DNA from: Warburgia ugandensis
Taxonomy: Eukaryota > Streptophyta > Magnoliopsida > Canellales > Canellaceae
Assembly: GCA_035236585.1 (NCBI GenBank)
Contig: CP141132.1
Span: forward strand, 24,945,445 to 25,009,444
Direction of reading: 5' to 3'
Length of the DNA stretch: 64,000 nt
Positions 1-11,822 of this stretch are shown one piece after another (the first letter of the stretch is position 1; each line of letters starts with the position of its first letter). The position numbers and the translations under genes are program-made. The notes below the pieces were generated by a model. It saw only the letters and a program-made list of their open reading frames with translations, did not search any database and was not told where the DNA came from.

Positions 1-1939
1 TTATGTAGTTAAAATTAACTATGCATGAGAAACATTAAAATTCGAGTACAATAAACTATTGTTTGTCCTTATGCTATTTCCTCTTCAGTTTCCCTCACTA
101 TCGGCATTCTAGTAATCTATCTACTCCATTTGAAGCTAAAATAACTGCACCCATAGAAAACTTCAGGATTTTTCCTCTAACTAACCTAGATGATGCTCCT
201 TTTCTTTCCATTATCCATCTTATGAGTCTTAGAAATCATCAGCACATTGGTCTATTCCTTCTCTTGTAAATGGGATGTGTGCTTGGTAAAATAAACCACT
301 CAATCAAGGAAAATGGTGCATGATAAAGAAGTAAATTACATTACAATAAACCATTGTTTAATGAGAAAGTAATGTTTCTAATAAACATCACTAGTTGATT
401 GACTAGTGATGATTTTGATGATGAGTTCATATCCTGACATAGGTAGGATGGCTTGTAGGATATGTAAAAAGATGGTAATCATAATAAATGAAAAATAGAC
501 ACCAGCTATGAAGGCTCGCATACTTTAAGAAAATAAGTGATGTGAATGTGTATGTTATTGGAAGAAAGGTTCTCAAACTATGTATTTTGAAAGATTAGAT
601 CTGACATGTGAATTATATCTGAATTTGAGATATTCCATCAATGATTGATGGATTTCGAGTTTGTTCCACTAGCAGTTGATCGACATTATGAAATTGGACT
701 ATTTTGATGAAGAGTATTTGTAATAGATATGAGAATACAGGATATAAACCTTATGTGATAAATAAACTGAAGAAATTCCTTTGAATCATATGTCGAGGGA
801 TAATATGACAAACATTTGCGTTTGTTTGTATTGATGAAAGAATTGAAGTCTCAGTATTGAAATCATGATGGTAATGTATTGACATTGAAAATACCAATGA
901 TGATATTTTTGTATTTGAATGTGAATGCGCAGTTAGTGCAAAATCAATTGTTCATTTAATGATACTAAATTCATAATTGCATTTGAGAAACAATGGATGA
1001 ATTATTTTAGTGTTTGAATTTATACAAAATGAGGTAAGTTCAGGTACTACATTCAGAATCATATGTGGTATCCTTAGCATCTATGGTTGTATGTTTCGTT
1101 GATGCTTAAGTTAAAGAGCATTGTTGTTGATTATAAGACTTTAAGATTGTACATCTTATCTTAGTAAATTGGAATGTGATAATGTCTAAGATGTTCATTG
1201 ATATAAATGGTAATATCTTTATTTGATTTCATATGTGAAATTAGTGAATGAGCTTGAAAGAATTATTAGTGAATGCAATGAAAGGTTACATTATGCACTA
1301 ATATCTTCTATTAAATGATTGCTTGAAGTAATGTAAATATTATCTATTTTAAACATATGATGAAGCGTGGAAAGTTATTGGTCAAAGGTTGCGATTTTAC
1401 AACCTAGATTTGATTTATTATAGTAAAGTGTCTTTGAAGAGTCATTGAAATTGCAAACTTCTATACATCTATACATCTAAACCCATGCAATTTAGGGGAT
1501 ATTTTGATAGATATTTATGGAATGACATGAAAACTATACAAGATATATGGTTGTGATGGTGAGGCAGGTGTGGTTAAATAATTATTCATTTGATGGTTTT
1601 ATAATGAAATGGCAATGTACCTTAAAATGATTTGAATATTATACCTTATGTTGTGGAAATGGCTAAGTAATTGAATGATCCTGAAAATTTGTCACATCAG
1701 GTGAATGTATGGGATGAATGGTTATTTATATTATGATGGATGTTAGAATGTGATGAGACTAAGTCTCAAAAAGATATTATGTATGTATGGATGATTTATC
1801 AGGTGTATTGCAATTGCATGCATTAAATGCGTAAGTTTGAAAAACAGAGGAGACTCTACTGAAATTTTGTTAGAAATATGATACTTGAATTCTAAAAGAT
1901 ATGCAGTTTCCTAATGTTAGGATTGATTAAATACATGCA
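1..1939. other. AT-rich stretch without a recognisable gene
   Basis: No coding region can be supported here. The sequence is AT-rich and full of stops in every frame. Because it runs into the integrase tail of a plus-strand chromovirus at about 1.94 kb, it is most simply the eroded interior of that element. I could not match individual stretches to reverse transcriptase or integrase with confidence. The short open frame at 63-269 resembles nothing I know. Confidence 0.4.
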
Positions 1940-2368
1940 AAAGAGATTTAAATTAAGTTGAGAGATGTATAGTCACTCTTTGAAGTTATTATAAAGAGAA
2001 AAAGAGATGAGAAAAAAGAAAAGTTGAGTTGGAGATAAAGATTATGTGTTCTAAGAATCATTACTATCAAAGGATTTTAGAAGTTGAAACAAAAGAAAAA
2101 TATAGTAAAAAATTTATTGTTTTGATGGCTTATCAAGCAAAGGTCAAATATTAAAGGGGCACAGAGAAAGTGGTCTCGTATTATTTATAGCAGATGAAAA
2201 AGTGACGCTTTAAGTGGAATATATTTAGTTAAGTTAAAGATTAGTTATATTTTAGAGGATATTGTTTCATGGAAGGAATTATAAGAAATTAAGTTGTGAT
2301 GAGAAGAGAATACTCCTAGAATGGTTTGAAAGATGGCATGAAAAGAATTTTGAGGACAAAATTCAATT
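1940..2368 (+). pseudogene. chromoviral integrase C-terminal tail, relic
   Basis: Around 2030-2080 the plus strand reads VGDKDYVF followed by a degraded equivalent of the chromoviral 'GD-VFL-I-P-KG' segment, which links the integrase core to the chromodomain. Just before the polypurine tract the translation ends NFEDKIQLRGED, the usual end of such pol genes. Stops and frameshifts are frequent, so this is a dead fragment. The family assignment rests on these two motifs and on the LTR that follows directly. The earlier part of pol, expected to the left, is not recognisable. Confidence 0.5.
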
Positions 2369-2381
2369 AAGGGGGGAAGAT
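2369..2381 (+). promoter_or_regulatory. polypurine tract of the chromovirus
   Basis: A purine run, AAGGGGGGAAGA, sits directly before a TGTAACAACCCC LTR start. In Ty3/gypsy elements this tract primes plus-strand DNA synthesis. Sequence and position are textbook for a chromovirus 3' end. Confidence 0.75.
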
Positions 2382-3540
2382 TGTAACAACCCCAAAATTT
2401 GAAAATATTATTCTGGGCATTATTATGTGAAATTGAAATTTTAGAATATAATTGGAATTTTTGACACAAAGAAAATAAATTTTTATAGAAATGGAATTTT
2501 GAGTGGAAGCATGAATATTTGGAATGTACTCGAAAAATCAAGTTCAACGACATCAAGAACACTGAAATAAAAATTTAGATGAATTTCACCCTAAAATTTT
2601 ACTATTCTATGATTAGGTGTAATACGGTAAGATACAAATCCAATGACCCTAAGTTTACTGAAATCAAAGGTTGGACAAATAAGGGTTAATTTTCTTATAA
2701 AAGGGTATTTTAGTAATTTCATTAGTGAGCCCCACTTAGAGAAATGCAGGTCTGATAGTGATGAGGTGTTGGGCATGTAACAATCATACATGTTGACTGA
2801 ACTTAGGCTGAGTGGAATGATGATGAAAAAACACAATCATTCTATGTTTAATATATAAAAACAAAAGAAAAGAAAATAATAAAAGGAGGAGCCATATTTG
2901 ATAGTGGCACCTCCCTTAGTGGTTTTCCAAAAACAAATCGTATGATTTGTTGTCAAATAGAGAACCCTCTCCAACCTCCCCACGCACAGAGCCCCTCTTT
3001 CCCCTGTTCTTTTCTTCCCCATTCCAGTTTCAATAGGTGCAGCTAGTTCGGGCAACCATGATCATCGGCTTTACCCAAAGAAATCTGGGCAAGGGAAGAT
3101 GGATACAAAAGATGGTTTTTCCAACCAGATTTGTTGGGTTTTTCACCGATGGAGTAGAGGAAAAAGGGAAAACACAAATTGTTGGAATGTCGTAATCCAT
3201 AATTGAGATGATAATAGAGAGGGTTCACCCTATGCACTGGTTTAGATCTGACACTACATCAACAAGAGGAGAAATGGGCATCTGGTAGGCACACCAAAAA
3301 TCATGTATGCTCAGGTTCCTGCATTGCTTATGAGTTTTCTCGTCAGATTGAAATAGATGGTGTCTTTATCCACTCTAAATTTGAGTTCTACCATGAGGGC
3401 ATTGGAACAAAGTGATAGTAGGCTCAGGAAGACACTCATAAGGGCACTGGTTGGATAGGTTTCCATTAGTGACCAACCTTCTCTGACAATGCCAATCTGG
3501 TATAAAAAAAAAAAAAAGAGCACAGTGCGGCAGGCCAAAA
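2382..3540 (+). mobile_element. chromovirus 3' LTR (right edge uncertain)
   Basis: The LTR begins TGTAACAACCCC right after the polypurine tract. The interior is non-coding, with a pyrimidine-rich block at about 2960-3040 and an A run near 3500. I did not find a clear CA terminus or a target-site duplication, so the right edge is a guess. The family differs in sequence from the chromoviral LTRs at 7.4, 9.9 and 50-60 kb. Short open frames on the minus strand here show no protein similarity that I recognise. Confidence 0.5.
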
Positions 3541-3941
3541 TCTTAGATAGAGAACAAGGTAACTAAAGAGTTATTTGCCCTCTTTATTTCTCTAGATTAG
3601 GCCCTTTTTCTGTTACACAGGGATCAGAACACTTAGTCAAGGGTCTAGGATCATCTGATGTAGATGGAGCCTATTGGGAATACACACAAATCTTTGGTCG
3701 AATCAAGTCAATCATCCAGTTGATTTAGGTGGGATTAAACAAATGGTTTCAACATTCTTCTAAGACAACACTAGAAGAAAATCAGCAAAATCTCCATTGA
3801 TTTTATTGTATGCAAAATTTTGGGTTTAGATCAGAAGTTTTTCTTTAGATTCATGGTTTGCAAAACATATAAACACATCATTTTGTTTTTCTCATTTACG
3901 AAACTAATTATCAGAGAACTATGAGGCAGAAGAATAAACAT
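3541..3941. other. intergenic, no feature seen
   Basis: AT-rich sequence between a chromoviral LTR and a minus-strand primer site. It could be leader sequence of the minus-strand relic whose primer site lies at 3942-3953. No open frame or motif supports more. Confidence 0.35.
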
Positions 3942-3953
3942 GCTCTGATACCA
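3942..3953 (-). promoter_or_regulatory. primer binding site, initiator Met tRNA
   Basis: The minus strand reads TGGTATCAGAGC, a perfect match to the primer site complementary to the 3' end of plant initiator methionine tRNA. It lies next to an LTR-like segment at 3956-4109, in the correct order for an element running to the left. Confidence 0.6.
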
Positions 3954-3955
3954 TT

Positions 3956-4109
3956 ATTACCAATCGAAGGCCCACGCATGCAACAATATTGTTCGCTTTG
4001 GCAAATTGGCTGCCCATACAACTAGACCACCACACAGTTTTGTTCTTCCCCCTTTAGGGGAAAACTGGACAGCCATCCTGTATCTAATCCCGATTGTGAG
4101 ATTTCGGTC
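3956..4109 (-). mobile_element. short LTR relic (TRIM-sized)
   Basis: About 150 bp between the primer site and the abrupt start of Athila copy 1. Pieces such as ATTGTTCGCTTTGGC, CACACAGTTTTG and a terminal GATTGTGAGATTTCGG resemble a short plant LTR family whose members end near a 'GTGGGATCTCACA'-type sequence; that resemblance is from memory. Its insertion or a later deletion cut off the 5' half of Athila copy 1. Confidence 0.35.
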
Positions 4110-7100
4110 ATACTTGGATGTCCATTCTTGGCGATGTCCAATGCCATTATTTACTATAGGAATGGTGTAATGAAGTTGTCATTTCGCAAAATGAAAGTGA
4201 AGCTAAATGTGTTTAACGTCGATCAACAACATTTAGATATTGATGATTCTTGTTATATCAATTTGATCAAGAGTCTAATCAATGACATTCATCCACCATT
4301 ATCCATCTTTGACCCAATAGAGGCTTGTCTTATGCACTTTAATGGAGAATTTGATATAGGCAAGTCTATTGAGGAGGTGAACAACCTATTGAAGGTTGCT
4401 CCAATCATGGATATCTCCAAGTGAGGTCCTTAGGTGGAACCACTTTCACCTTCTGAATCTGTTTCCACACCCTCGATAGAGCAACCACCATTATTGCACC
4501 TAAGACCCTTGCCTGACAACTTGAAATATTCATACTTAGGCCTAGATGAAACCTTAATTGTGATAATAGCATCAGATTTAGATAATCAAGAAGAGAGTAA
4601 GCTTTTAGATGTTCTTAAGGAACATAAAACTGCTCTATGGTGGACGATAGCAGACATAAAAGGGATTAGTCTAGCTATTTGCATGCTTAAAATACACGTA
4701 GATGAAAATACAAAACCTTTTAGGGAAACCCAAAGATGACTGAACACATGAAGGACGTGGTCAAAGATGAAGTCCTAAAGCTCATACATATTGGTGTTAT
4801 ATATCCTATCTCTGATAGTACTTAGGTTAGTCCCGTTTAGGATGTACCTAAGAAATACGGGGTCATAGTAGTAAAAAATAAGGATAGTGAGTTAGTAATA
4901 ACCCGCATGACCACTGGGTGGAGAGCATGCATTGAGTATCAAAAGTTGAACAATGTCACGAGGAAAGATCATTTTCGTCTACCCTTCATTGCCCAAATGC
5001 TAGAGTCGTTGGCCTAACATAGCTATTACTATTTTTTAGATGGATATTCTGGTTACAACCAGAATCCTATAATGCTAGAGGATTAGGAGAAGACCTCCTT
5101 CACCTGCCCTTTTAGAACCTTTGCTTATAGATGTATTCGAAGGTGTATGTTGAGCATTTTCTTTAATATGGTAGAAAGGTTTCCAGAGGTGTTTATGGAT
5201 AACTTCTCAATATTTGGGTCATCATTTGATGAGTGCTTGCACTACTTAAAGTTAGTTCTATCAAGGAGTCAGGACAAAAATATTGTTTTAAATTGGGAAA
5301 AGTGTCATTTTGTGGTACAGAGTGGGATAGTTTAAGCCACATAATATCACCCAATGGAATAAAACTTGATAAGACAAAAAAGGATTTAATAGCCAACCTT
5401 CCTCCACTAAGTACAGTGAAAGTAATCTACTCTTTTTAAGGACATGCTGGCTTTTACAGATGCTTCGTCAAGAATTTTAGCAAAATTACCAAACTCTCTA
5501 CAATTTACTTACAAAGGAGGCCACTTTTGACTTTCATGAGGACTGTAAAAAAGCATTTGAGTTACTTAAGGTCGAGTTGACTTCTGCACCCATTATCTAA
5601 CCACTAGATTGGAATGCACCTTTTCAGATAATGTGTGATGAGTTAAATTATGCCGTTGGAGCTATTTTGGGGCAGCACATTAACAAACTTGCCCATCTAA
5701 TATATTATGATAGTAAAACATTGATTGATGCACAACTCAATTACTCGGCCACTAAGAAAGAGTTTTTAGCTATAATGTTTACTCTGGATAAATTTAAATC
5801 TTACCTATTAGGGTATAAAGTTATAGTATACTCAAATCATGCAGCTTTAAAATACCTCCTTTATAAAAAGAATGCAAACCTAGGTTGATTCTTTGGATAC
5901 TACTGCTATAGGAGTTTAACTTAGAAATTAGGGAGAAGAATGGTGCCACGAATGTTGTAGTAGATCACTTGTCAAAATTAGTGGTGGAACTTACTAGCGA
6001 TTGCATGCCTATAACTAAATCCTTTATGGATGAAAAGTTATTGCATATTTCCTAGTTGCCTTAGTATGATGATATTTTTAATTATCTTGTTATAGGACAA
6101 ATGCCAAATAATTGGACCAAATACGACAAAAAAAGATTTTTGACTGAGGTTTGATATTTTACTTAGGACGACCCATACTTATTCAAGTACTATCCCAATC
6201 AAGTGATTAATACATGCATACCAGATAGTGAACATAATCAAATCATCTCCTTTTGTCATGATCATGCATGTGGGGACAATTTTAGTTTTGAGAAAGACAA
6301 CTAAAAATTCTATAGTGTGATTTTTATTAGCCTAACATATTTAAGGATGCACATGCTTACTGCACAGCATGCGTAAGTTGTCAAATATTAGGTAGTTTAG
6401 GAAGGAGACATGTGATGCCCTTAAACCCAATACTTATTGTAGAGTCATTCGATGTTTGGGCATAGATTTCATAGGACCCTTTCCTAATTTTTTTGGAAAT
6501 CTCTACATCTTAGTGGGAGTGGACTATATGTCCAAGTGGGTGGAGGCTATACTTTGCAAAACCAATGACTGCAAATTCATAGTAAAGTTCTCAAAAGAAA
6601 ATATTTTTGCATGATTTGGTACTTTTAGAGCCATAATAAGTGATGGGGGAAAACATTTTCATAATAAAGTGTTTGAGAATTTAATGAAAAAGTATGGTGT
6701 CAACCATAGAATAGCTACCCCATACCACCCTTAGACTAGTGGCCAAGTAGAGGTATCTAATAGGGTGATAAAGCAAATTCTAGAAAAGACTATTAATGCA
6801 AGGAAAGACTGGTCTGTGAGACTTAATGATGCTTTGTGGGCTTATCATACAACATATAATACTTCTATAGGAATGTCACCCTGTCACCAGTCTCTAGAAA
6901 GGTCTGCCACTTACGAGTCAAGTTAGAGCATAAGGTATATTGAGCTATTTAAAAGCTCAATTATGACTTAGATTCTATTGGGACTAACCGAAAACTCGAA
7001 CTCAATGAGTTGGAAGAATTAAGGAAAGATGCATATGACTCTGCAAGAATATACAAAGAATGGATGAAGGTTGCAAATGGTAGCCAAATATTAAGGAAAT

Positions 7101-7350
7101 CCTTCATGCCAAGATAAAAGGTCTTATTGTATAACTCTAGATTGCATCTATTCCTAGGAAAACTTAGATCTAGATGGACCAGACCTTATATAGTATGCAC
7201 TGTCTATCTTCATGGGGCCATCGAGATTGAGAATGATGGAGAACTCCAAAAATTCAATGGTCAAAGGTTAAAACCTTTCCTGGAGATCACTAATCCTAAG
7301 ATTAATGAGATACTATTGGAGGCACCTCAATATCATGACCCACCATAGAT
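4110..7350 (+). pseudogene. Athila copy 1: protease end, RT, RNase H, integrase
   Basis: The relic starts abruptly inside the protease (ILGCPFLA) and runs through a linker with DIKGIS, then reverse transcriptase (about 4690-5450), RNase H (about 5620-5985) and integrase (about 6240-7000). The RT catalytic motif at 5192-5203 reads FMDN, so the second aspartate of FMDD is lost. In integrase the sequences [17 protein letters not shown] and SGQVEVSN keep the D, D and E residues. At least ten stops interrupt the frame, several at expected Trp, Arg or Gln codons; the Trp of the S-x-W-V-S-P segment is TAG, for example. The order and the 'DIKGIS' and 'VIYYASKTL'-like segments are typical of Athila. 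Gag and the protease start are missing. The element cannot make active enzymes. Confidence 0.85.
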
Positions 7351-7400
7351 TACCACTTCTAGATCCCTTGTAGATTGCCATCATTGTACTCATAATTATG

Positions 7401-9155
7401 TGTGATGACCCGGGTTTTCCCATGCATTTTTAAATGCAAGATCTAATTCCTAAGGAGGTATGCATCCCTATTTGAAAACTATTTTTATAAAAACATTGCA
7501 ATGCAGTGAAAAATCTTTAGTTTTAAACTCATTTTGAAAACCCCAAGTGTCATTTTCTTTCACAACAACCAAAGTAGTTTTTGAAAGACTTTAGAAATCA
7601 TAAATGACTTCCCAGGTCTATCCAGTCACAGCTCACAGCCCAATTGTATATAAATACATATACATGTCTATGCATAATGTATTTATCATATGCATGCTGA
7701 ATTCATTTATAAAATTAAGTCATGCTAAACAAGTCATATGATTTATACTTAAAACAATCATGGGCTCTTTTTAAAAGTCTAGTAGCGATAGAGCACCTAC
7801 CTCGAAGTCTCCTGGATTCGCGTCCTTCATCACTCAGCCCAACCCTAGGTCTCATTTATAAACTCCTGGATATGAATGGATAATAAGGAGTCCTTATCAA
7901 TTTTGATCTATTTAGAATTTAGATTGCTAGATCTGCCTTTTAGGGTCCATGGGTCCTTGCCTAATTCATTGTCAGGCTAGATCCTATGGTATGGATCTAC
8001 TTTTCAATGGTTAGACTCTATAAATGGTCCTATGATCCTAATTTTATAGTCTTATTAGGTCCGCGCATCATGGTTTCCAAGACATGTGCGGGCCCTAGTC
8101 GAACCAGGACCCATGCCTGCACGTCGTGCGTGCCCAAAGGCCGTGCCAGGGACTGCGTTTGCACACGCACATGCATGCCCAAGCGATACGCTATGACGCG
8201 TGTCCTGGATGGCATCGTGTGAATGCCCCTTTGGCGTAGGCAAAATGCGCCTTGGCTCCCGGGCCGCCCATGCGTCCTGGTTGAACCAGGACTGCGCCTG
8301 GGACGAACCGAGGCCACGCCCATACACAGTCGTGCACGCCCGTGCACAATTGCATGCCTGAGGTCCGTCCATGGGGCTCAATCGGGTGTGCATCACGCAC
8401 CACGCCCAGGATCGTCTCCTTCGTTGGTTTCGTTTTGGGTCCTATGATTTCCATCCAAAAAATGCCAGATCCGACTTGGATCTAACCTGGGGAAGTGGAA
8501 GGGAAGAGGAGGGGGAACCTGGGCGGTGTCTGGCTTGATGGGTTGGCAGACCCATCGAGTTTGGGTTTACTTGGTGCTTCCCAGCCAAAAAATACCCAGA
8601 TCCGGCGTGGATCTGGATAGGGAAGAAGGGACAATAGAGGGGAGTGATGCCCATTGCCAGAGGTGGGGTTTCTTCATGCTGAAACCCTAGCTGCCAGAAT
8701 CCTCCCTTGAACCATCGGAGAAAGGGGAGGATAAAGGGATGGCTGAGGAGGAGGGAAAAGGGCTTTTTATAGCCTTACTATGGCGGTGCTGCCAATGGCG
8801 GTGTTGCCATTGGCAGTGGCAGAAACCTTTGGAAACTAAGGTTTCTGGAGAAATCTAGAGGAAGAAGAAGACGGGGTGCCGTTATCAAAACGGCCCCCTA
8901 CATTTTTTGTCTTTTTCGTTTTTAATTTAAATTACAAAAATGCCCCTAATCTTTAAACGGCCGTAACTTCTTCATACAAACTCCGTTTTCGGCGTTCTTT
9001 GAGGTGTTGGATTCCATTTTTCAAGTAGAATCTAATGGTACTAATTTTTCTTGCAAATTCCTTCATTTACTATTTTAAATAAATTAAAATATTTAACATA
9101 GTTCATTTCCTATAGAATGTCCAATTCAATAGCATAAATTGCTCGGGGCATTGCA
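7401..9155 (-). mobile_element. solo LTR of a chromovirus, nested in Athila copy 1
   Basis: The segment starts TGTGATGACCCGGG and ends GCATTGCA on the plus strand. It is flanked by the perfect 5-bp duplication TTATG (7396-7400 and 9156-9160). Beyond the duplications the Athila tail continues in register with copy 2. Blocks such as 7663-7803 match both LTRs of the chromovirus at 50.9-60.1 kb, and the orientation is the same, with sense on the minus strand. The interior is unusually GC-rich at 8060-8420. No internal region remains, as expected after recombination between two LTRs of one insertion. Confidence 0.85.
8763..8771 (-). promoter_or_regulatory. LTR TATA box
   Basis: The minus strand reads CTATAAAAAG inside the solo LTR, at the place where the related LTRs have CTATAAATAG. 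It is probably the transcription start region of the LTR. Confidence 0.5.
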
Positions 9156-10208
9156 TTATGTCTGGCTGAAGACATAAAACTTAGTGCTTCTTGGGAGACA
9201 ACTTAGATGTTTTTAAAATCTACATTATCTACATTTTCCATATGGGATCTTATGTTTTCAAACATTGGGGACAATGTTTAGCTCAGGTTGGTGGGTGTAG
9301 ATGCATATAGGGATTTTGCTTGAGCTTTTCACAAGAAAAAAAAAAAGGAAGCAAACATTTTTTGGAAGGGTTCCCTTAGTGTGATGGGAATTCAATATTC
9401 AGAACTTAGTAATATTATTATTTTCACCTCTTAATGGGAGTGCATATGATTAGTTTTGTATATTGTTCATGTGCTGAAGCATTTTGTGAAAGTTAATTCT
9501 TGGAAAGCAGTTACACATAGCACATAATCAAGACCAATAGAAAGGTATTACTTAAACACCTTGAGAAAAATTAGTGGAGACTTATAAAACAGTGAGTTTA
9601 AAGACTATCTTCTTTCAAAGAGTTTTAAGTAATTCCATAATTTCTTCAATATATATAATTTAGTGTGACCCTATTATCCTTGTTTTGGTTAATTATCAAG
9701 AATAAATAGGAGTATAGCTTTCTTTCTAGAAAATTTATAGAATCTGGTAGGCTTTAGGAAACCTAGGAAATGACATAGGCCATCCTTGTTTATCCTAGAG
9801 ACATAAAGCCTACCCAATGTATTGCATACCACTGGTTAGCCCTTAGAGCCTATTATTAAGCCTTTTTCCTCTTGACCCCACTCACCTTATGTAATGGCTC
9901 CATTTTTGTAACCTTGAAATCCCATGTTGATAATGAAAAGTTCACTTTTTGAGATAAGGGTATTTTGGTCATTTCACTGTTCACCTTGACTAGACCCAAA
10001 AATTTGGTCCTTAGAATGGTACTCTTACGTGCGTCTCAGAAAAAGGAATCCACCAAGACTAGAATCACCCAAAACGGAGTTAAAATGAGCAAGTTATGGC
10101 CCTTTGAAGTTCAAGGGCAAAATTATAATTAAATTTAAAACGAATTAGCCTAAGACAACAGGGACCCGTTTTGATACGGGCACCCCCTTCTTCCCAAACA
10201 TACTGCAT

Positions 10209-10232
10209 CACCGACATTCTAGAATGTCGGTG
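10209..10232. repeat. perfect 24-bp palindrome in LTR promoter region
   Basis: The core CCGACATTCTAGAATGTCGG is a perfect inverted repeat, extended by CA and TG on either side to 24 bp. Allowing one bulged T, the arms extend to CTGCA and TGCAG. It lies about 80 bp upstream of the LTR TATA box. In the related LTRs at 52.7 and 59.7 kb only one arm resembles it, so the symmetry is particular to this copy. Confidence 0.8.
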
Positions 10233-10309
10233 TGCAGGGGGGAACCACTGCCATTCTAGAGGTTTCTCCACCGTAGGTGGAAACCCCCCTTCAGAACCCT
10301 CCTTAAGCT

Positions 10310-10318
10310 CTATAAATA
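10310..10318 (+). promoter_or_regulatory. LTR TATA box
   Basis: CTATAAATAGAGC lies in a 'GCTCTATAAATAGAGC'-like symmetric context. The same box occurs in both LTRs of the chromovirus further right. It is the likely core promoter of the LTR. Confidence 0.65.
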
Positions 10319-11822
10319 GAGCTCTTGGGCGCCTCCAATGGCAGCCCAAAACCCTGGGAAAAACTAGTCTTAGAGTTACAGGCAAGAGGAGAAATCATGA
10401 AAAATATCCAGCCACGAACCAGGTACACCTTAAACAACTCCAAACACATCTCCCCCTCAGTCTTAGGTTGAATGTCCTTAAGTTTTTGCATGAGAAACCA
10501 TGCAAAATGGGGCTCTAGGGAGCCACAACAGACCTAGGGCAGGTGCCTAGGGTGTTCTGGTTTGACATGGTTGAACCAGGGCATCTCAAGGATGCCCAGG
10601 TCACCACAAAACTAAAATACACCCAGTGCGTTAAAGGGAAACTGATGGGCGCGTCCATGAACGCACCCGCAAACGAGAAAAGGGACGGAGGCCTGATGTG
10701 TCGGCGAATGCGCCTTGTGGGTCCCAAACGATCGCATAAATTGCATGATTTGTGGTTATTGAGTTTTGAAAAATTGCATGTCCTTGAGGGTTACCAAAAG
10801 ACGTTAGAGTGCCCAAAAGACGCTGGGTAGGCAGTTGTGAGTGACCCAAAGAGGACAGGTTTTGAAAAAGATGTTTTTGCTTGCTTGATTGTATATGATT
10901 TGGGCTAGTAAGCTCGTGGGCACTATGTCGAGAGGTCTGGGGTGGCCTCCCAGCCTCTACCACTATTAGGTGGAAAGGGTACCATGCCAAAAAAGGCATG
11001 TCCCTACGTCGACTACATGTGGTACATGGGGCTACCACTGGTGTCACGGCACTGGGTCGATGTGTCATATGCCCCTGGAGGCTATGACCGAGTGTCCCCA
11101 GGTACCTAAGGACCACATGACGAGGAGGTCGTGGGCATAGTGGGCCCTATGTTTTGAGGATTTACTTGCATTGCATATGGCATGACATGAGGTTGGTCGA
11201 CCATACCATATATCCATGAGTTGGATTCAGTTGAGCATCTTATGCATATCATTATGTTTATGATATATATGATACTTTCGACTTGGATTATGAGATTCTT
11301 TAAGTTGTTAGCATTCTAATTCGACAATGGTTTTTAATATCGATATTGAACATGAGTGTTCAAACATGCACATGTTTTAAAGAGCATATGATTTTAAACA
11401 TAACATGCATTGTAAAACTAGTCGTGATGGACTCCTAGTGAGTATAGTATATACTCACCCAATCCTCAACATTTTTCAGACACAAAGTAAACACATAAGG
11501 ACAGGATATACGGCGACAAGACCCGTGATAGAGAATGTCCAAACTAAGTGCCAGTAAGTAAATCCCTACCTTATCTTTCAGTGAATGATACTTGATTGTA
11601 GTTACTCTCTGTAACTGAGGCTGTGACTAACACTTTCTTGGGAATAGAGTCAATTTAAAACTATGCCATGGCTATATAATTTTAAAATGTGTTTTGACAC
11701 TCGGGGTTTTATACAAAAGATTGGTTTCCAAAACAAAAATATTTTCATGCATTTCATATTTCTAAAACAAGAGATCTCACCTTTTTATCAAACTTGCATC
11801 ATCAAAAACCCGGGTTGTCACA

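Larger units (their letters stand above)
7351..9889 (+). mobile_element. Athila copy 1: 3' untranslated tail, interrupted
   Basis: The sequence after integrase matches the tail of Athila copy 2 (23.2-24.0 kb). Shared stretches include 'ATTACCACT..AG', 'AAACTTAGTGCT' and the 'TTGGGGACAATGTTT' block near 9263, down to 'CCACTCACCTTA' at 9878-9889. It is interrupted by a solo LTR at 7401-9155 and ends exactly where the next LTR begins at 9890. No 3' LTR of this copy is seen. Confidence 0.7.
9890..11822 (+). mobile_element. chromoviral LTR, plus orientation
   Basis: It begins TGTAATGGCTCC and ends CCCGGGTTGTCACA. It can be followed in reverse complement along the 5' LTR of the chromovirus at 57611-60060, apart from an internal deletion of roughly 0.5 kb. 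The left flank is Athila copy 1 tail. The right flank is a minus-strand pol fragment and has no primer site. The flanking pentamers (CCTTA and AATGT) do not match, so it is either a solo LTR whose right flank was later replaced or an LTR left from a rearranged element. Long open frames in it, such as the minus-strand one at 10631-11116, are chance products of GC-rich LTR sequence. Confidence 0.75.

Noticed and set aside
3938-3953. tRNA-like end GCTCTGATACCA
   Set aside because: There is no acceptor stem, D or T arm upstream. It is the complement of a retroelement primer site, not a tRNA gene. The same holds for 57597-57608.
8030-8454. Overlapping GC-rich frames that could suggest a small gene with a CpG island
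   Set aside because: All are within the solo LTR 7401-9155. GC-rich DNA has few stops, and five different frames are open at once.
10631-11116. Minus-strand open frame of 161 codons
   Set aside because: It lies wholly inside the chromoviral LTR at 9890-11822. The matching stretches of the other LTRs do not keep it open, and it has no domain.
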